Assembly (NCBI GenBank): GCA_029532415.1
Contig: JAQOTA010000050.1
Coordinates: forward strand, 868,001-932,000
From: Marasmius tenuissimus
Lineage: Eukaryota > Basidiomycota > Agaricomycetes > Agaricales > Marasmiaceae
DNA: 64,000 bases
Direction: 5' to 3'
Part shown: piece after piece, positions 45,301 to 56,317 of the stretch
How positions within the stretch are numbered: position 1 is the first letter of the stretch
How the letters are laid out: every line of letters begins with the position of its first letter
Made by a program: the position numbers and the translations under genes
Notes under the pieces: generated by a model
Told to the model about the DNA's origin: nothing
The model's input: only the letters and a program-made list of their open reading frames with translations
Database searches by the model: none

Positions 45301-47492
45301 ATGGTAAAATATCCATCTCTTTGGAATTTACCATCTGGAATAATGCAATGTGGGCTATTGGGTTGGTACAACACTGGAAACAATTTTGTGACCTTAGTCA
45401 CTCCCTGACTGGTGGTGTGTTGGATGAGAACAGTACTGGAGCCTCGGATTTGGATGTTGGCTGCGTCGCCTGCTGAGGTTGTAACAACTAAAGGGTAGGC
45501 AAATTACTGATAATCTGAGAAGTCGCTCATGAATGGAGTCATGTGCATAGAAGCACCGCTATCAAGTAGCCAGTCTTCCTTTGTATTCTCAATGTATGAA
45601 TCACTTGCAATTAGGTTGCTGAAAGACATGACATTTGTCTCAACAAATACAGAACTATTAATACCACATTCAGATCTACTTAATCCTAGAATGTGATGGT
45701 GGTGTCGGTGGTGTCGATAGTTAGCGTTCTGTATCTCATGCTTATCAGAGAGTGACTCATTATCAGGAACTAAAGATACTTGCCAGTCTCCATGGTCGTT
45801 ACTCTCCTCCCATGCTTCAGGATCATCAATGCTGTTATCTCCGTACCAGTCTTCTCTGCCATAAGAGTATCCAAAGTCTCCGTCACTTTTGTCATCAGCG
45901 TCATGATCAAAGTCATCAGATGCGCCTATGACAGTGAAGTTGTCTTGGGTAAGGTCGAGAGGGCTAGGAGATTGGAGATCAATCACGGTTGAGGGGCATA
46001 GTCCAGTATCTGCATCAGGGTCGTGAGATATGATACTGATGTTGCCAATATAGGTATTGGTGGCAATTGTACACGGAACCGGATTGAGAGGGCGATGTAA
46101 GGTAGCTGGAGATTTTACTGGTTCTGCTCCCTCGTTATCTGTAGTGGTATTCCTCGGATCATTCTAAGCAACAACCCAGGGATCAACCTCGGCATGATCA
46201 TTGTTGCCGAAAGGAGAAGTACCATGAAAGGACCAAGTGGGAGAGCACGGAATAGAGGGTGCAGAAACAGGACACATGATTGCCTGAGCGATAGCATGTG
46301 CGGTGGCAATAGCGTGGGATATGAATACCCCCAGATCAATATCCGAAGGAGGAGGAAGTGGTGGCAAGTCGGAACAGTTGGGAACTTCAGCAGTTTGTGC
46401 TTGTGATGCTGAAAGGTCAATACAGGGCACAGGGTGCATCCAGCCAGATAGAGTGGTTCGTCGGTCAAATTGATCACGAAGATTTAATCGAGGGACAAAG
46501 TGAACATTCCGTTTGTTGTTCTGCTTGTAACCCCCCCTTTGACCTCGAACTGACTGGTTAGAAGCTGTTCCAAAAAGCCAATCTCCTTCTGTTCCTAGTT
46601 TGATGTGCGCTCCCCAGAAGACTGGGTTGTATACTTGGACTGGGATTGGAGTTCGGGTGTTGCGTATTCTGAAAACTTCAAGAACCGAAATACACTCTGG
46701 GTGTGCTTCGACAATCTTGACCCAGTTGGTGGTGTTGATTTCCAAAATAGCCTCCGATAGATGTTGAACATCCCAAGTCCAGAAGCGGGTCTGAGAGACA
46801 GCGCAGACTGTGAGAATAGGTTCGCGTATATTCTGCAGGTATAGTGCATGCCTCGGCGTGAGGTTATGGCAGGCACGGTGCAGAATTGGATAGACAACTA
46901 CACGAGTAGTGGTCTGGATCATGATGAATATAAACTCTGGACCATTGTTCCTACGCTTCACAATATCCATGATTTCCCGGTACCATGTTTCGTCTCTCCA
47001 GTTACTAGTTGCACCTCTGAAAGGTACATTGATCGGCAGTGGGAGTCTGATATCACAAATAGTAGTGGGATACTGACTCCTGCGTAGCTCGGATCTTCCC
47101 ATGTTTCGTACATTCTCTTGTGTGTATAGAATGAGAAACTGGGAAATAGATTGCTGATTTGCCAGTGGCCCAACGTTAATTTTCAACGCTTCGGGGTTGC
47201 TCATGGCCGTAGTTTTCAGAGCTAGAAAAGCCCTAGGTGGCAAAGAATGGTCAAGGCGAGGCCAGTTTTGGTAGTTCCTGAGACCCTGTAGGCAAGCAAT
47301 AAGCTAAGCGCCTGGGACCACCATTGCTGTACCAATTTGGCGCGTGTCCAAAGTGGCAGTGACTAGGCTGTGTGCATCATACTGATACAAGAAATCATCA
47401 CTTAGAGCATTGGAGACAGCAAGGAAAGGTATAGATATGCCATCTCGCACCGTTGGACGAACATAACCCCTCCCTCCTGCCCCTTCCACCAT
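42338..47492 (-). pseudogene. Copia-3 gag-pol remnant with an atypical Gag
   Basis: One frame runs from the ATG at 47492 (MVEGAGGRGYVRP) down to about 44.0 kb, broken by in-frame stops near 47.30 (TAG), 46.16 (TAG), 45.50 and 45.21 kb. Two frameshifts follow near 43.93 and 43.17 kb. The N-terminal 430 residues do not look like the usual UBN2-type copia Gag; near the end they have RGQRGGYKQNNKRN, a basic RNA-binding-like stretch. Then come acidic and His-rich segments, protease LLDSGASMHM, the integrase zinc motif CCGCAKGK, a core with HCDL and FDRRGEF but NGRAKR where the catalytic Glu is expected, a shortened integrase end, RT with YVDD and RNase H (SSTEAKYMAL). It is clearly dead. Confidence 0.85.
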
Positions 47493-48240
47493 CACCTCAG
47501 TCTGACTGAGCTTCTCATCCCCACCCCCAGTGAAACCACTTCAAGCAAGGCGAGTCAAAAACCAGGCCTTTGCTATAATTCAGACAGGTTGCCCTGTCCA
47601 AAGCGAGTAAGGGACTAAAAGTCAAGTTGATCTTACCGCTACTCCTCCGTGCTTTTTTGGTTTGTTTGGTTTGACTCCAATAGGTAGCTATGGTCTCAAA
47701 CAAATACATACCCGAGTGCTAGTCTAGAAGAGAACAGATACAGCGAGAACCACGACATTTGTGTCCCCTTACACACAAGTTGAAAGTGATCAGCATAGTC
47801 AGTGGTCCAACAACTCAGCCAGAGGTTCAAAATACTGAATGGAGTCCAGTCGGAGTTTTAACGAAATGGACCTTGTGAAAACTGTTTGATTGTCCTGATA
47901 TCACATTGATGTCATCAATTCAGAAAAATTGGTGTGTTTGTCATCTCCTCAACCCTTTTGCTTGAGGCCTGTGTCACAAAGTGCCGAGTGTCTATCAGAG
48001 ACAACGGAAGCAGAGATCGGTGATAGCAAGCTTGGAGAGGAGCAGTGGGCTCAACTCAGACAGAGATAAGGCAGAAACTGGTCCCAACAACAAGTTAGAT
48101 CTATTGTAGAGAAGGAAAGCAAAGGAGACTGTACTACTCACCTGGTCCCAATGACAAGAGGTCAAGATGGGGGACCAGGTGAAGACTAGCTAGCTTATAT
48201 ACCTATCCTATGGTCAGAGCTGGAGTCGGAGTGGCTACCT

Positions 48241-49112
48241 ATGAGTCGTGTATAAGTATGAGTCAAGAATGAATAAAAAATGAGTTGGTATGAGATAATG
48301 GGATGGCTGCACAATGTGGGTTAAGGCTACGCAATGGTGGGTTAAGGAAGGGAATCATGAGAAAGAAAAATGTATAGTAAGTGACCATGAGTAAAGAACA
48401 TGTGATAATCATGTGAGCAGATGGTGGAGGGAAAAGTGGCATCTTCATGACACGTGCAATGTGTTGCCTCTCTATAGGTATGCTCGGTGGGCTGGAGGGC
48501 AGGATATTCGGGATTGGATGCCATGTCCAAAATTTCCCCGTTCTCCTGAAAACCGAATTGTTTATGCCTTTTATGATCACTGTGGGAGCCTCCCTGAAGC
48601 TCAGCACCTAAACATGGACCGGTGGACCACTGTGCTTGTTATATGCTAATAGACCACTGTGTTTGTTGTCTTGATTATTACCACCACAGTTCTTCTCAAT
48701 CCCTTGTTCTCCCATGCTTCTAAGACTTCCTCAATTGATATCACCAGCTCATATTCTGGCTCTTCTCACAGGACCATACAATAGGTGGTTGATCTAGTGC
48801 AGATTATTTCCTGAAACGCACACGGTTTTGGCGAGGGCACTGGACAGTGGAAGGGCAGTGGTTCGTGGAAGACAAGGCTCCACAACAGATTATCCTGTGG
48901 TGACAAATTTGAGAGTAGGGACAGAGTTTCAAAGTAGGTCCTGAAGGCCTGAAATCTTCTTTGTCAATATCGATTCTTTCAATGGAAGAACTGTGATGGA
49001 TAAATACCATCATTTTGGGGTTGATTGAGTCTGAAAACAATTGCTGCAAGGAGAAAATGATGTAAGCTAGGAAAAGCCATTCTAGGATGGTCTATGTTCC
49101 TATCATGAACAT
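48241..49112. other. Intergenic DNA; diverged duplicate of 3.46-3.79 kb
   Basis: No supported gene. About 48700-49060 aligns by eye with 3460-3790, including a shared ATATCGAT block followed by GGAAGAA or GGGAGAA and a conserved CTG-rich end. The copy here has fewer CpG dinucleotides. Confidence 0.4.
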
Positions 49113-50009
49113 ACAGACCTATTTCACTCAATTTGTTTGGTCAGGTCACAGGCCTCAAAATTTACAAATAATTTTCGTGTGGTCACAGGGTTACAGGGGG
49201 TCCATACAAATTAGGCCGGTATGTGACCAAAAATTACAAGTGTCAGTTTTTTTTTAACTAATCTGTGCCAGCTCATCACTACCGCTCTTCGCAGCTCTAC
49301 TTTACCTATGTACGCCAAAGTACATCACTTCTTCTGTCAAGATTTCTCTTTCTGTCCTGCCTCAAGCCCCTCGCTGTTGAGTGCAAGATCTTTACCTTGA
49401 TTATTGGCATGCCTCCACTGATCCGTGCCAGTTTACAATGTATATGGTTGCTGGATCTTTCTAGGTTTGTCCTCCTTTCATTTTTTTCCTTCCAAAGCCA
49501 CGGGTTTATTCTCTTCCAGACTGATGCTCTCAGTCTCAGTACCCGAGCTTGAGTGTTGATATGGGACTTGGAATGAGAGTTAGCTGGTAACAAACAGTGT
49601 ATTGCTAGGAAGGAGGTGTTTGTGGAGATCAAGAGGTATTGTAAGCTACTCTTGGACATTGGGGAGTATCATTGTAGACAGTAGTGAATAACAGGTGGGT
49701 ATGTGGTCGATTGTAGTCTCAAATAGAATTATGAGACAAAAGAGAAATCTTCCTACTGACTGAAATGTGCTAGAAGACCAGATTTGAACTGCCTCTAAGT
49801 TTATTTCTTATGAGAACTAGTGTGTTTTAGCAACCCAAAAGCTTATCGGATGTTTGAATTCTGAGAAGAGGGCTCACTGCTTGGTAGCCTTGAGGTTCAT
49901 TCGAATATTTCTAATTGGTCACAGGTCACACAGTGGTCATATGAATTCATATATTTGTATGGAATGGTCACTGGTCACAGCCCTTACGGATTGAGTTAAA
50001 TAGGTCAGT
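49113..50009. mobile_element. MITE of the ACTGACC family, large copy
   Basis: About 897 bp. Left end ACAGACCTATTTCACTCAAT; the right end, read on the minus strand, is ACTGACCTATTTAACTCAAT. The left 150 bp align with the matching end of the smaller element at 62808-63199, including the repeated GTCACAGG and GGTATGTGAC motifs. No 5-bp target duplication is evident at this copy, and the interior contains DNA absent from the small copy, so it may carry a nested insertion. Confidence 0.6.
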
Positions 50010-50410
50010 ATGAGAACAAATTGACTTCATATTTGATGGAGTCACACACTTTTGGCGTCCATTTGGTATAATTACGATCCAGGCTCTGTGCCAGTGGTTT
50101 GGCGGTCAGCTCTTGGAAGAAGGGCCTGATAACAGCTTCAGAGCACATTGAAAACGATGCTTAGCTTATTGCTACAAAAGATGAGACGGGGAGAGACAGC
50201 CTGTACTTGACCTCCAAGATGGTGGTGGTGGTAAAGAGGCTGAAGAGGACGTTATCAGTGTGACATCTTGTTGTCATCATTGTAATCATCATGGCTGGCT
50301 AACAATCCTTGTTGCCATCTGAGAAATGAGAAGGTTGTAAAGCCTTGGCATTTGCACTTGACAGCCAGGATGAGTAAAGACAATCTTCGAATTTCAGGGG
50401 TTTGGTGGTC

Positions 50411-50435
50411 ATGGTGGTGGTGGTGGTGGTGGTGG
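50411..50435 (+). repeat. (GGT)n microsatellite
   Basis: Eight GGT units directly after ATGGTGG-type sequence. Likely a simple slippage product. Confidence 0.8.
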
Positions 50436-52325
50436 AAGGGAACCGAAGGAAGCGTGGACACGGCCTGGTCATATTGTCCCAGCCTCATGACAATCACATG
50501 TCTTTACAGAGCATTCCCACAACGTGTCAGCAGTAACATCGACAACATTCAGACATGTCTGAAGCTTGCTTTTTGTTCATGCTGTCATTACACGTCTATC
50601 CTTCCACCATCTCTACCATGTCCCAAGCAACGACTGCAATCTCAGCAAGCCAATTAGACATTTGTTCATCTGTCGAGAGCTTTCTCCATCTCACTTAGAT
50701 CTGCCTGATTGACCACAACCATCGCCCCTCCGTAACACCCACTTTTTAATACATCTACTCACTCCAAACCTCTTGAGAACCACATCGGCCCCTTGATTCA
50801 GCTAACCACGACTCACCCAATCCACTTCTACCTGCTCAAAATAATCAATTAGACTTGGAGATGGCAGGCCAGAACCCGGAAATGACATCCCAAAGTATTT
50901 AAGGTCCAAATCTGTGAATGAGAGTGAGGGTCTGGCATGTCTGAGGAGATACATTAAGTTGCAACTCAACTGCGTTGAAAATTGAGTACTAACCATGCTT
51001 TTTTTAGCCACTAATGGCCTTGGAGACATTCCAATGACTGCCTCTGCATCTGGAAAGCCAACCCACTCGGAGTAACCTCTGGAGACATCTTTCTCTTGTT
51101 CTTGAAGGTATTGATGTCCTTGAGCCACGGATTCAACAGTGCAGCACTCAGGCCTGATAATAGAGAGAAGTGATGTGGAAACTCTAGGTGTGGAGATGTG
51201 AATGAATGGGCAAAGAACCTCAAATTTGACGGGGGAGGTCTTGAGAGCAGTGATGAGAAGGAGGCTCCTGACCCAAGTAGTACCCAATAAGACAGCTATG
51301 GACTAGCTGCGTGAATAATACAAGACTTTGATATCAGACTCACCTGAATCTGCTGAAGTCCAAGCCCATAGAAACAAGGCAGAGAATTTGATGGAGATGG
51401 ATGGTGGACCGTGGTGCAGACCTCACTATTGCACATGCAATGTTCAGTGTGTTGGATACACCTTTGATAGTAGGCATCAGCCCCGGTATCCCTGTTTGTA
51501 GGGAGTCAAAATACGTGGGTAGGTGGGTGGTGAAATGGTGCGAGTCCTGAGCGGGGATAGTCTCCCTAGCCTTCAATCTATATTTCAGCTTGCCATGCTT
51601 GCAAGTGATTTTTGTAGTCTTCAAGGATATCAGATGAGGGGCAGAGACAAGGCAATCATGTTAGAGCAAGGTTTGTAGGCCTTCAATTAGTTCAAACAGA
51701 ATTTGAAACTGAAATGGAGCACATACCAACTAATATTTGAACACCATACTACCAATTCAGTCCATTTCCAGCAGTATTGAGGAGGTTTGAGCTAACAAAT
51801 GAGCAAATTAACGAGACAACATGGTGGTTGGGAAGTAGGGATCACCGGTCCAACACTCTTTCCTGGGCCTAAGGCCTAAGCATGCACCCAATTTTGTCAT
51901 TCATTACAACTTTCACATCAACATGGATGTTGATCTGAAGCCTCTTAAACACACCCTTGCAGCCTCAATTCTTTCACAGTCATGTCAAGTTTGTAGATGT
52001 CACTCACTTGCATATTCCTTAACAGTTTGGGTAGATGGATACAATGAAGTTATGACATATCTGAGCTCCGGCTAGCAAGACCTTGCAGTTTTGAGGTTTT
52101 TTCAGTTGGGAAGGAATTGGGTACGTGATGATTTTGATCATCTTAAATTGTCTTAAAACTGACCAGTGTGTCCATTGTTACCAGGAGGGAAATCGAGGCT
52201 AGGTTTCCTCAAAAATGGTGCAAAAAACTTAAGTTTACTTATCTTAGCTGACTTCCCTTGTCCAGTGTACACAAGTAAAACTTGAGTAACGAGATGAGTT
52301 TTGTCCTGAGGGAATAGGAAGCGAC

Positions 52326-52388
52326 CTCAAGTCATCCTTGAGGTCAGTCTTGAGGCAACGAGGTGGAGTGCCTCAAGGATGACTTGAG
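52326..52388. repeat. Perfect 18-bp inverted repeat (hairpin)
   Basis: Arms CTCAAGTCATCCTTGAGG (52326-52343) and CCTCAAGGATGACTTGAG (52371-52388) with a 27-bp loop. Each arm contains its own partial palindrome, and a diverged third arm follows near 52430. The cluster extends over about 200 bp and has no coding capacity. Confidence 0.7.
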
Positions 52389-52828
52389 AGTCACTCAAAT
52401 CCTTGCATTGAGGGTAGCTCAAGTCATCATTGAGGATGGAGCTCAAGTTGTTGTGGAGGGTGGCTGCATCTTAACTCAAGTTGCGCAAAGAGTGAACGTA
52501 TTCAAAACATGTGCATCAGATAAATATGCATAGAATACAATGAGACATTGAATGATACTGGAAGACAGAGAACATGAGTGTGAGCAATGAGTGAGGCAAA
52601 AAGGGACAGAGTGCTCACTTGAAAGGTTCTGTGGGTAAGGCCACAAGATCATTGATGAGACTCTGAAGGAAAGTCATTAGGGCACACATACAAAGAATAA
52701 AAGAGGGAACACACCTATAGGTACCCTGTGAAGACCCAGCAGCAAGCGCATATCCTACATATTTTGCTTTTTTTTCTGTTGTACTCTACATTGGGGTGAG
52801 CCATGGATCAGGAGAGGAGAATACTACT

Positions 52829-53263
52829 TCATCCATTACAATGCTTCAGAATGATAGATTTTGTGAGATTTTTTGCTTGCAAGAGCAGCGTTCCCTTGTA
52901 CTCAAACCACTCCTTATGTTCTGTCCTGCCTGTCCAGCAATGAGAAAAGAGTAACAAGTCAAAAAGAGCCAACTTACAACACACCATCACTACCCTCGTA
53001 AACTCTGAACATTCCATCTTGAGGTGCACACATGACTCTAGAATCACGAATTAGAATGAAATGCAGAGTTGATTGAGACACTTACCTGCTTTGTGGCAGC
53101 TCAGCGTTGGGCAAGAGCCAATTCTTGTCCATAGCACGCACTTGCAAGTCTTCCAGTGTTGCTTGAATTGTCTGTCAGTGTTTATGGGCCTCCCAATCTT
53201 CAGAAAGATCCTCCCTTTACATCTCCCTTCCAGCATATACACATTGCCCACAGTGTCCTTCAT
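52829..53263 (-). CDS. T5orf172 (MUG113-like) domain protein, small or partial
   Basis: Three exons on the minus strand. Exon 1 from ATG 53263 has GNVYMLEGRCKGRIFLKIGR, matching the opening strand-loop of fungal T5orf172 proteins (G-x-VY-x-L...LKIGR). It continues with a QHWKTCKC segment and ends at a GTAAGT donor after CHKA. Exon 2 (ESCVHLKMECSEF) corresponds to the E-x-x-VH-x-E helix of the family. Exon 3 (RTEHKEWFEYK) matches the C-x(2)-C-x-R-T-x-H-x-EWF ending. The result is about 110 aa, shorter than typical relatives, which have a long N-terminal region. The domain belongs to the GIY-YIG-like fold and is often linked to mobile DNA. The usual arginine-rich motif after KIGR is weakened, so this may be a decayed copy. 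Confidence 0.5.
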
Positions 53264-53499
53264 GCTCAGGTCTCCGCCGGCTCTTTGAGCTCTTGAGCTG
53301 TCACGTTATTCAACTTTTTTAATGACCGTGTCTTCAAGGGCCACAAGTCTTCTGTGAGCTCCACTGGAGATGATGATCCCGGCCTAAGTCAAGCAATGTT
53401 TGACCTTTCTCTCCATGCGTATTCGAGCTATGACTCAATTCTCTGTTACTGATTGAAGTGACAGAACCCAACTCAAATCCTACCACCTCCACTGACTAG

Positions 53500-53889
53500 G
53501 GTGTAGATACTGGTATTGGTCCCTCTACCAACAAAAGCCATGCACCTGATGTCGCCACCTCTGGTACTCCCTCTCTCACTCAGATTCCTGCCGACAACAA
53601 CGCCTCCCTCCCTACTCCTGTCAACGGAAACACCAACGAAGGCGCAGCCTTAGAGCCTGCAGAGTCACGTAGCCCCTCTCCTGCCCTACTCAAGCCCTCC
53701 AATGGTGGTGTTCAAGGTGTACATGGTGCTTGTGGAGGTGCTTGTGGTGCTCATGGCAGCGCTCATGGTGCTCGTGGACGTGGTGCCAGCCGTGTTGCTG
53801 TGAGTGCTGACCCCCCAGAAATAATTGACAGCGAGCCCACGGAAGGTCAAACAAAGCCGAAACGTAGCACTCGCACCAAGAATAAGTAG
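53500..53889 (+). pseudogene. 3' remnant of a low-complexity basic protein
   Basis: Open frame without a start, bounded upstream by TAG at 53497, ending at TAG 53889. It encodes an Ala/Pro/Asn/Thr-rich stretch, then a repetitive Gly-Ala-His/Cys block (GACGGACGAHGSAHGARG), and a basic end KPKRSTRTKNK. Such GRG-like and basic tails are frequent at the C-termini of transposon-linked agaricomycete proteins. It points away from the T5orf172 gene. The family is unknown. Confidence 0.4.
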
Positions 53890-54087
53890 ACTAATACTTC
53901 TTCTATTGTGTAGGACATCATTATTTCTTGATTAAATACATTGGAGTAGGTGCTAGACATAGCTTTAGCAGCTGTATGAGCCGTAGTTTTGCTTCAATCG
54001 AAGTATACATTGCGATGGGTCGTCAATTTGGCGTGGGCCAGCACGTGAGAGGCCCTATATATAGTAGGTACCCGTCTACAATAATAT

Positions 54088-54180
54088 CGGGCATTTAGCC
54101 CAGTGGTTATAGCAAAAAAAAAAACGACCTCATAAGACCACCTCTTATAAGGCCCGGGGTTCGATTCAGGCCATTACCAC
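54088..54180 (+). repeat. tRNA-derived SINE head
   Basis: GGGCATTTAGCCCAGTGGTT fits an A box. GGGGTTCGATTCAGG fits a B box about 60 nt on, after an A-run and two CTTATAAGG-like palindromic pieces where an anticodon arm would be. The T stem pairs in 4 of 5 positions; the acceptor stem does not close. It is probably the Pol III head of a SINE whose body extends to about 54.47 kb. Confidence 0.5.
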
Positions 54181-54310
54181 TGGGTAATAAGACAATAGTA
54201 CTGACTAATAAGAGCTTGGTCAGTAAGATAAGATCTCCTTTTTCATCACGCCTCTCATAATCACTTATCAGCTTGGCTCTTATCTGGCCGAGTCGGGATC
54301 TGACCCCCGC

Positions 54311-54362
54311 CTGATAAGGTCTTATCAGACCGACAAACCCCTTCCCGATAAGGCCTTATCAG
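54311..54362. repeat. Pair of GATAAGG-CTTATC palindromes
   Basis: CTGATAAGGTCTTATCAG (54311-54328) and CCGATAAGGCCTTATCAG (54345-54362), each followed by a similar CCGAC-type tail, lie in the body of the SINE-like sequence. Many further CTTAT words occur from 54.13 to 54.47 kb. Confidence 0.65.
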
Positions 54363-54779
54363 CCCGACAGCTCCACCCTTATATCAATTCAGCTTGATCA
54401 ATAAGTCCTTATAACGTACATGGCTCTTATTTACTCATATGGGCATTATAGGGCCTTATGTGAGGCATAGAAAATTTCCAACTGACAGTAGCCCTGGTTG
54501 TGAGAGGTCGAAATTCTCAAAGAAAATTGGTGCAAGCTAAACGTTCAAGGGCTGTGGCATTGGTCATGGGACAGTGAAATCCGCAGGAAAGTATGATGAA
54601 GAAAAGACTGTTGGGATTGAGGAAGAGTTTGAGTTGATGAAGGAGGAGGTCAACAGCAGCCGTGGGCCTGGAGTCGGGATTCTTGTACTTCCTGTTGCTC
54701 AAAATGCACTAGTCAAACAAACTGTCAATATACCAAAAGCAGAAGTAAAGACAAGTTGAAAGAATAGCATACCATCGCT

Positions 54780-56317
54780 CACAGTGTAAAGCGCCACTCG
54801 CGGTGTATAATAAAATCTAACTCGTAGGTCAAATCCTCCCAACACTCAAGAGTGTAGCTGAAGGGTGCGGGAATCGGGGATCGGTGTTGATTGTAGGTTC
54901 CGCTCTTAGCCAGACTGCAATAGTAGGCTGAAGGAAATCTGACTCAAGAAACTATCCAACTAAGGTAGCTTCGCCTCTGAAACCAGTTCGGAGGTCAAAA
55001 GTAGGGTTCGGAAGAGAGGTTTACTGGTTGATTCGGGGAGTGTAGAATTTGTTTGGTGCTTTGGAAGTGTGTTCTTAGGCTTCAACTAGCTTCAGAACCA
55101 CTTGAACAGCGAGGGGCAACAAGACAATCAAATCAAACAATGGCAATAAGACTCCAATCAAGTCTGTCAATGACCGAAGACCAACTGTCAACGGCGAACA
55201 ATATCCTCAGCCCAATTAGCTTTGGAAGTTCAACAATAGCTCAGCCAGTCAAGTCAGCATTGCAGACAAACAATGCAAAGTCAAGGTCAAGCAAGTGTTC
55301 AATGGATTTTCTAGGTTTGGGCAAACAAAGTTCTATTCCGTTCTAATGTCTCTCCAGAAGCGCTCCCGAGTCAACTAACTACCCAACAAGTGGAATAGCT
55401 TTGTATCCTCTGAATACTAATCGTACAGATTGCTTGGGGATTCTTAATGAAAACCCCACTGCTTATATACCCTAGGATGCTCTAATTCTACCAAATTGTA
55501 CAAATATCAAATAAACCATGCCTCGGAGGCATAAACTACCTACTTTGGAATATACTTGGAGAGTTTTTGTGTTTAATCTACGCTTTTGAACCCCAAAGTC
55601 AAAACCAACAATTTGCTTCAGAAGTATCATCAGCCTCGAACATTCTCGAACATTCTTTTCTTCCGGGTCTCTCCTATCGATGGTTCCGTTCTGCCTATCT
55701 GCCTCCGCAGCATTGATTCTCCAGTTCTAGACTCTTCAATCGTCATAGGTCATCCTGTTCTGTCTCCGAAGCATATACTCCCTTTGTCTGAAGCAAAGTA
55801 CTTGCCTCCGAAGTGCTACTAGATGCCTATATTCATGGAGTTACCCAACCGTCCATAACCAGGTCGATGTCCTTTCCGTAGCTCGAATAATTCTGACATC
55901 CTGCCATCCATATGGCCGCCCCACTATATCCAATCTTAGTACCTTGGATACCAGGTAATAGTTCAATGGTTCAGCCCGAACTCCTACTCGATTCTTCGGT
56001 ACACCATTCCTTTCTTTCTTAGTCCCTTGCCTTCCAGTGCAGTTGAGCACTGTGTTTTGCTACCAGCACCACCTATGCCCTTAGTACAGTCAATATCTCC
56101 ATGTACAAGTACAAGGGAGGTACGTTGACGGTGCAACTCTTCCGATCACTCCTCAATCATTGTTTAGCGCCCAGTGCCTGGTTCGGATCCACGCCTCCGA
56201 AGCGCTAATTTCCTAGTTTCCGAACTAAAATTTCCACTTCAGCGGCAAGTCCAGAGGTCAGTATAAGCAAGTACTAGGTCGTCCCAATTCCTTGCTTACT
56301 TTCCCCCCAAGCGCACT
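54780..56317. repeat. Left arm of a repeat-rich unit (GCCTCCGAAG-type motifs)
   Basis: No gene is supported. The motif GCCTCCGAAG(C/T)GCT and its variants recur (for example near 55700, 55806 and 56200), while the far left carries the inverse form (TTCGGAGG near 54987). A TATA-like CTTATATACC stands at about 55465. The same motif continues beyond the unknown gene to about 57.47 kb. Confidence 0.5.

Larger units (their letters stand above)
41637..48240 (-). mobile_element. Copia-3: degenerate Ty1/copia element of a second family
   Basis: Minus-strand element. The 3' LTR is 41637-42097, with the polypurine tract beside it. Its coding remains read gag-like, protease, integrase, RT and RNase H from 47492 down to 42338. 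No second copy of this LTR is present on the gag side. Instead 48.04-48.24 kb holds a minus-strand TATATAAG box and leader-like sequence unrelated to the 3' LTR. The 5' LTR is therefore lost, replaced or recombined, and the right-hand boundary is approximate. CACAG at 41632-41636 would be the target duplication but its partner was not found. Confidence 0.75.
50010..52828. other. Intergenic DNA with remnants; no supported gene
   Basis: Minus-strand frames at 51340-51624 and 50802-51287 are separated by a good-looking intron (GTGAGT...CATAG), but the joined phases do not match. They may be a decayed gene; the family is not recognised. About 50480-50700 resembles 63.66-63.87 kb (shared ACAATCACATGTCTTTAC). 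A cluster of CTCAAG and TGAGG inverted repeats occupies 52.28-52.47 kb. Confidence 0.4.

Noticed and set aside
50802..51624. Two-exon minus-strand gene
   Set aside because: The intron signals look good but phases do not join the two open frames, and no family is recognised; left as a possible remnant.
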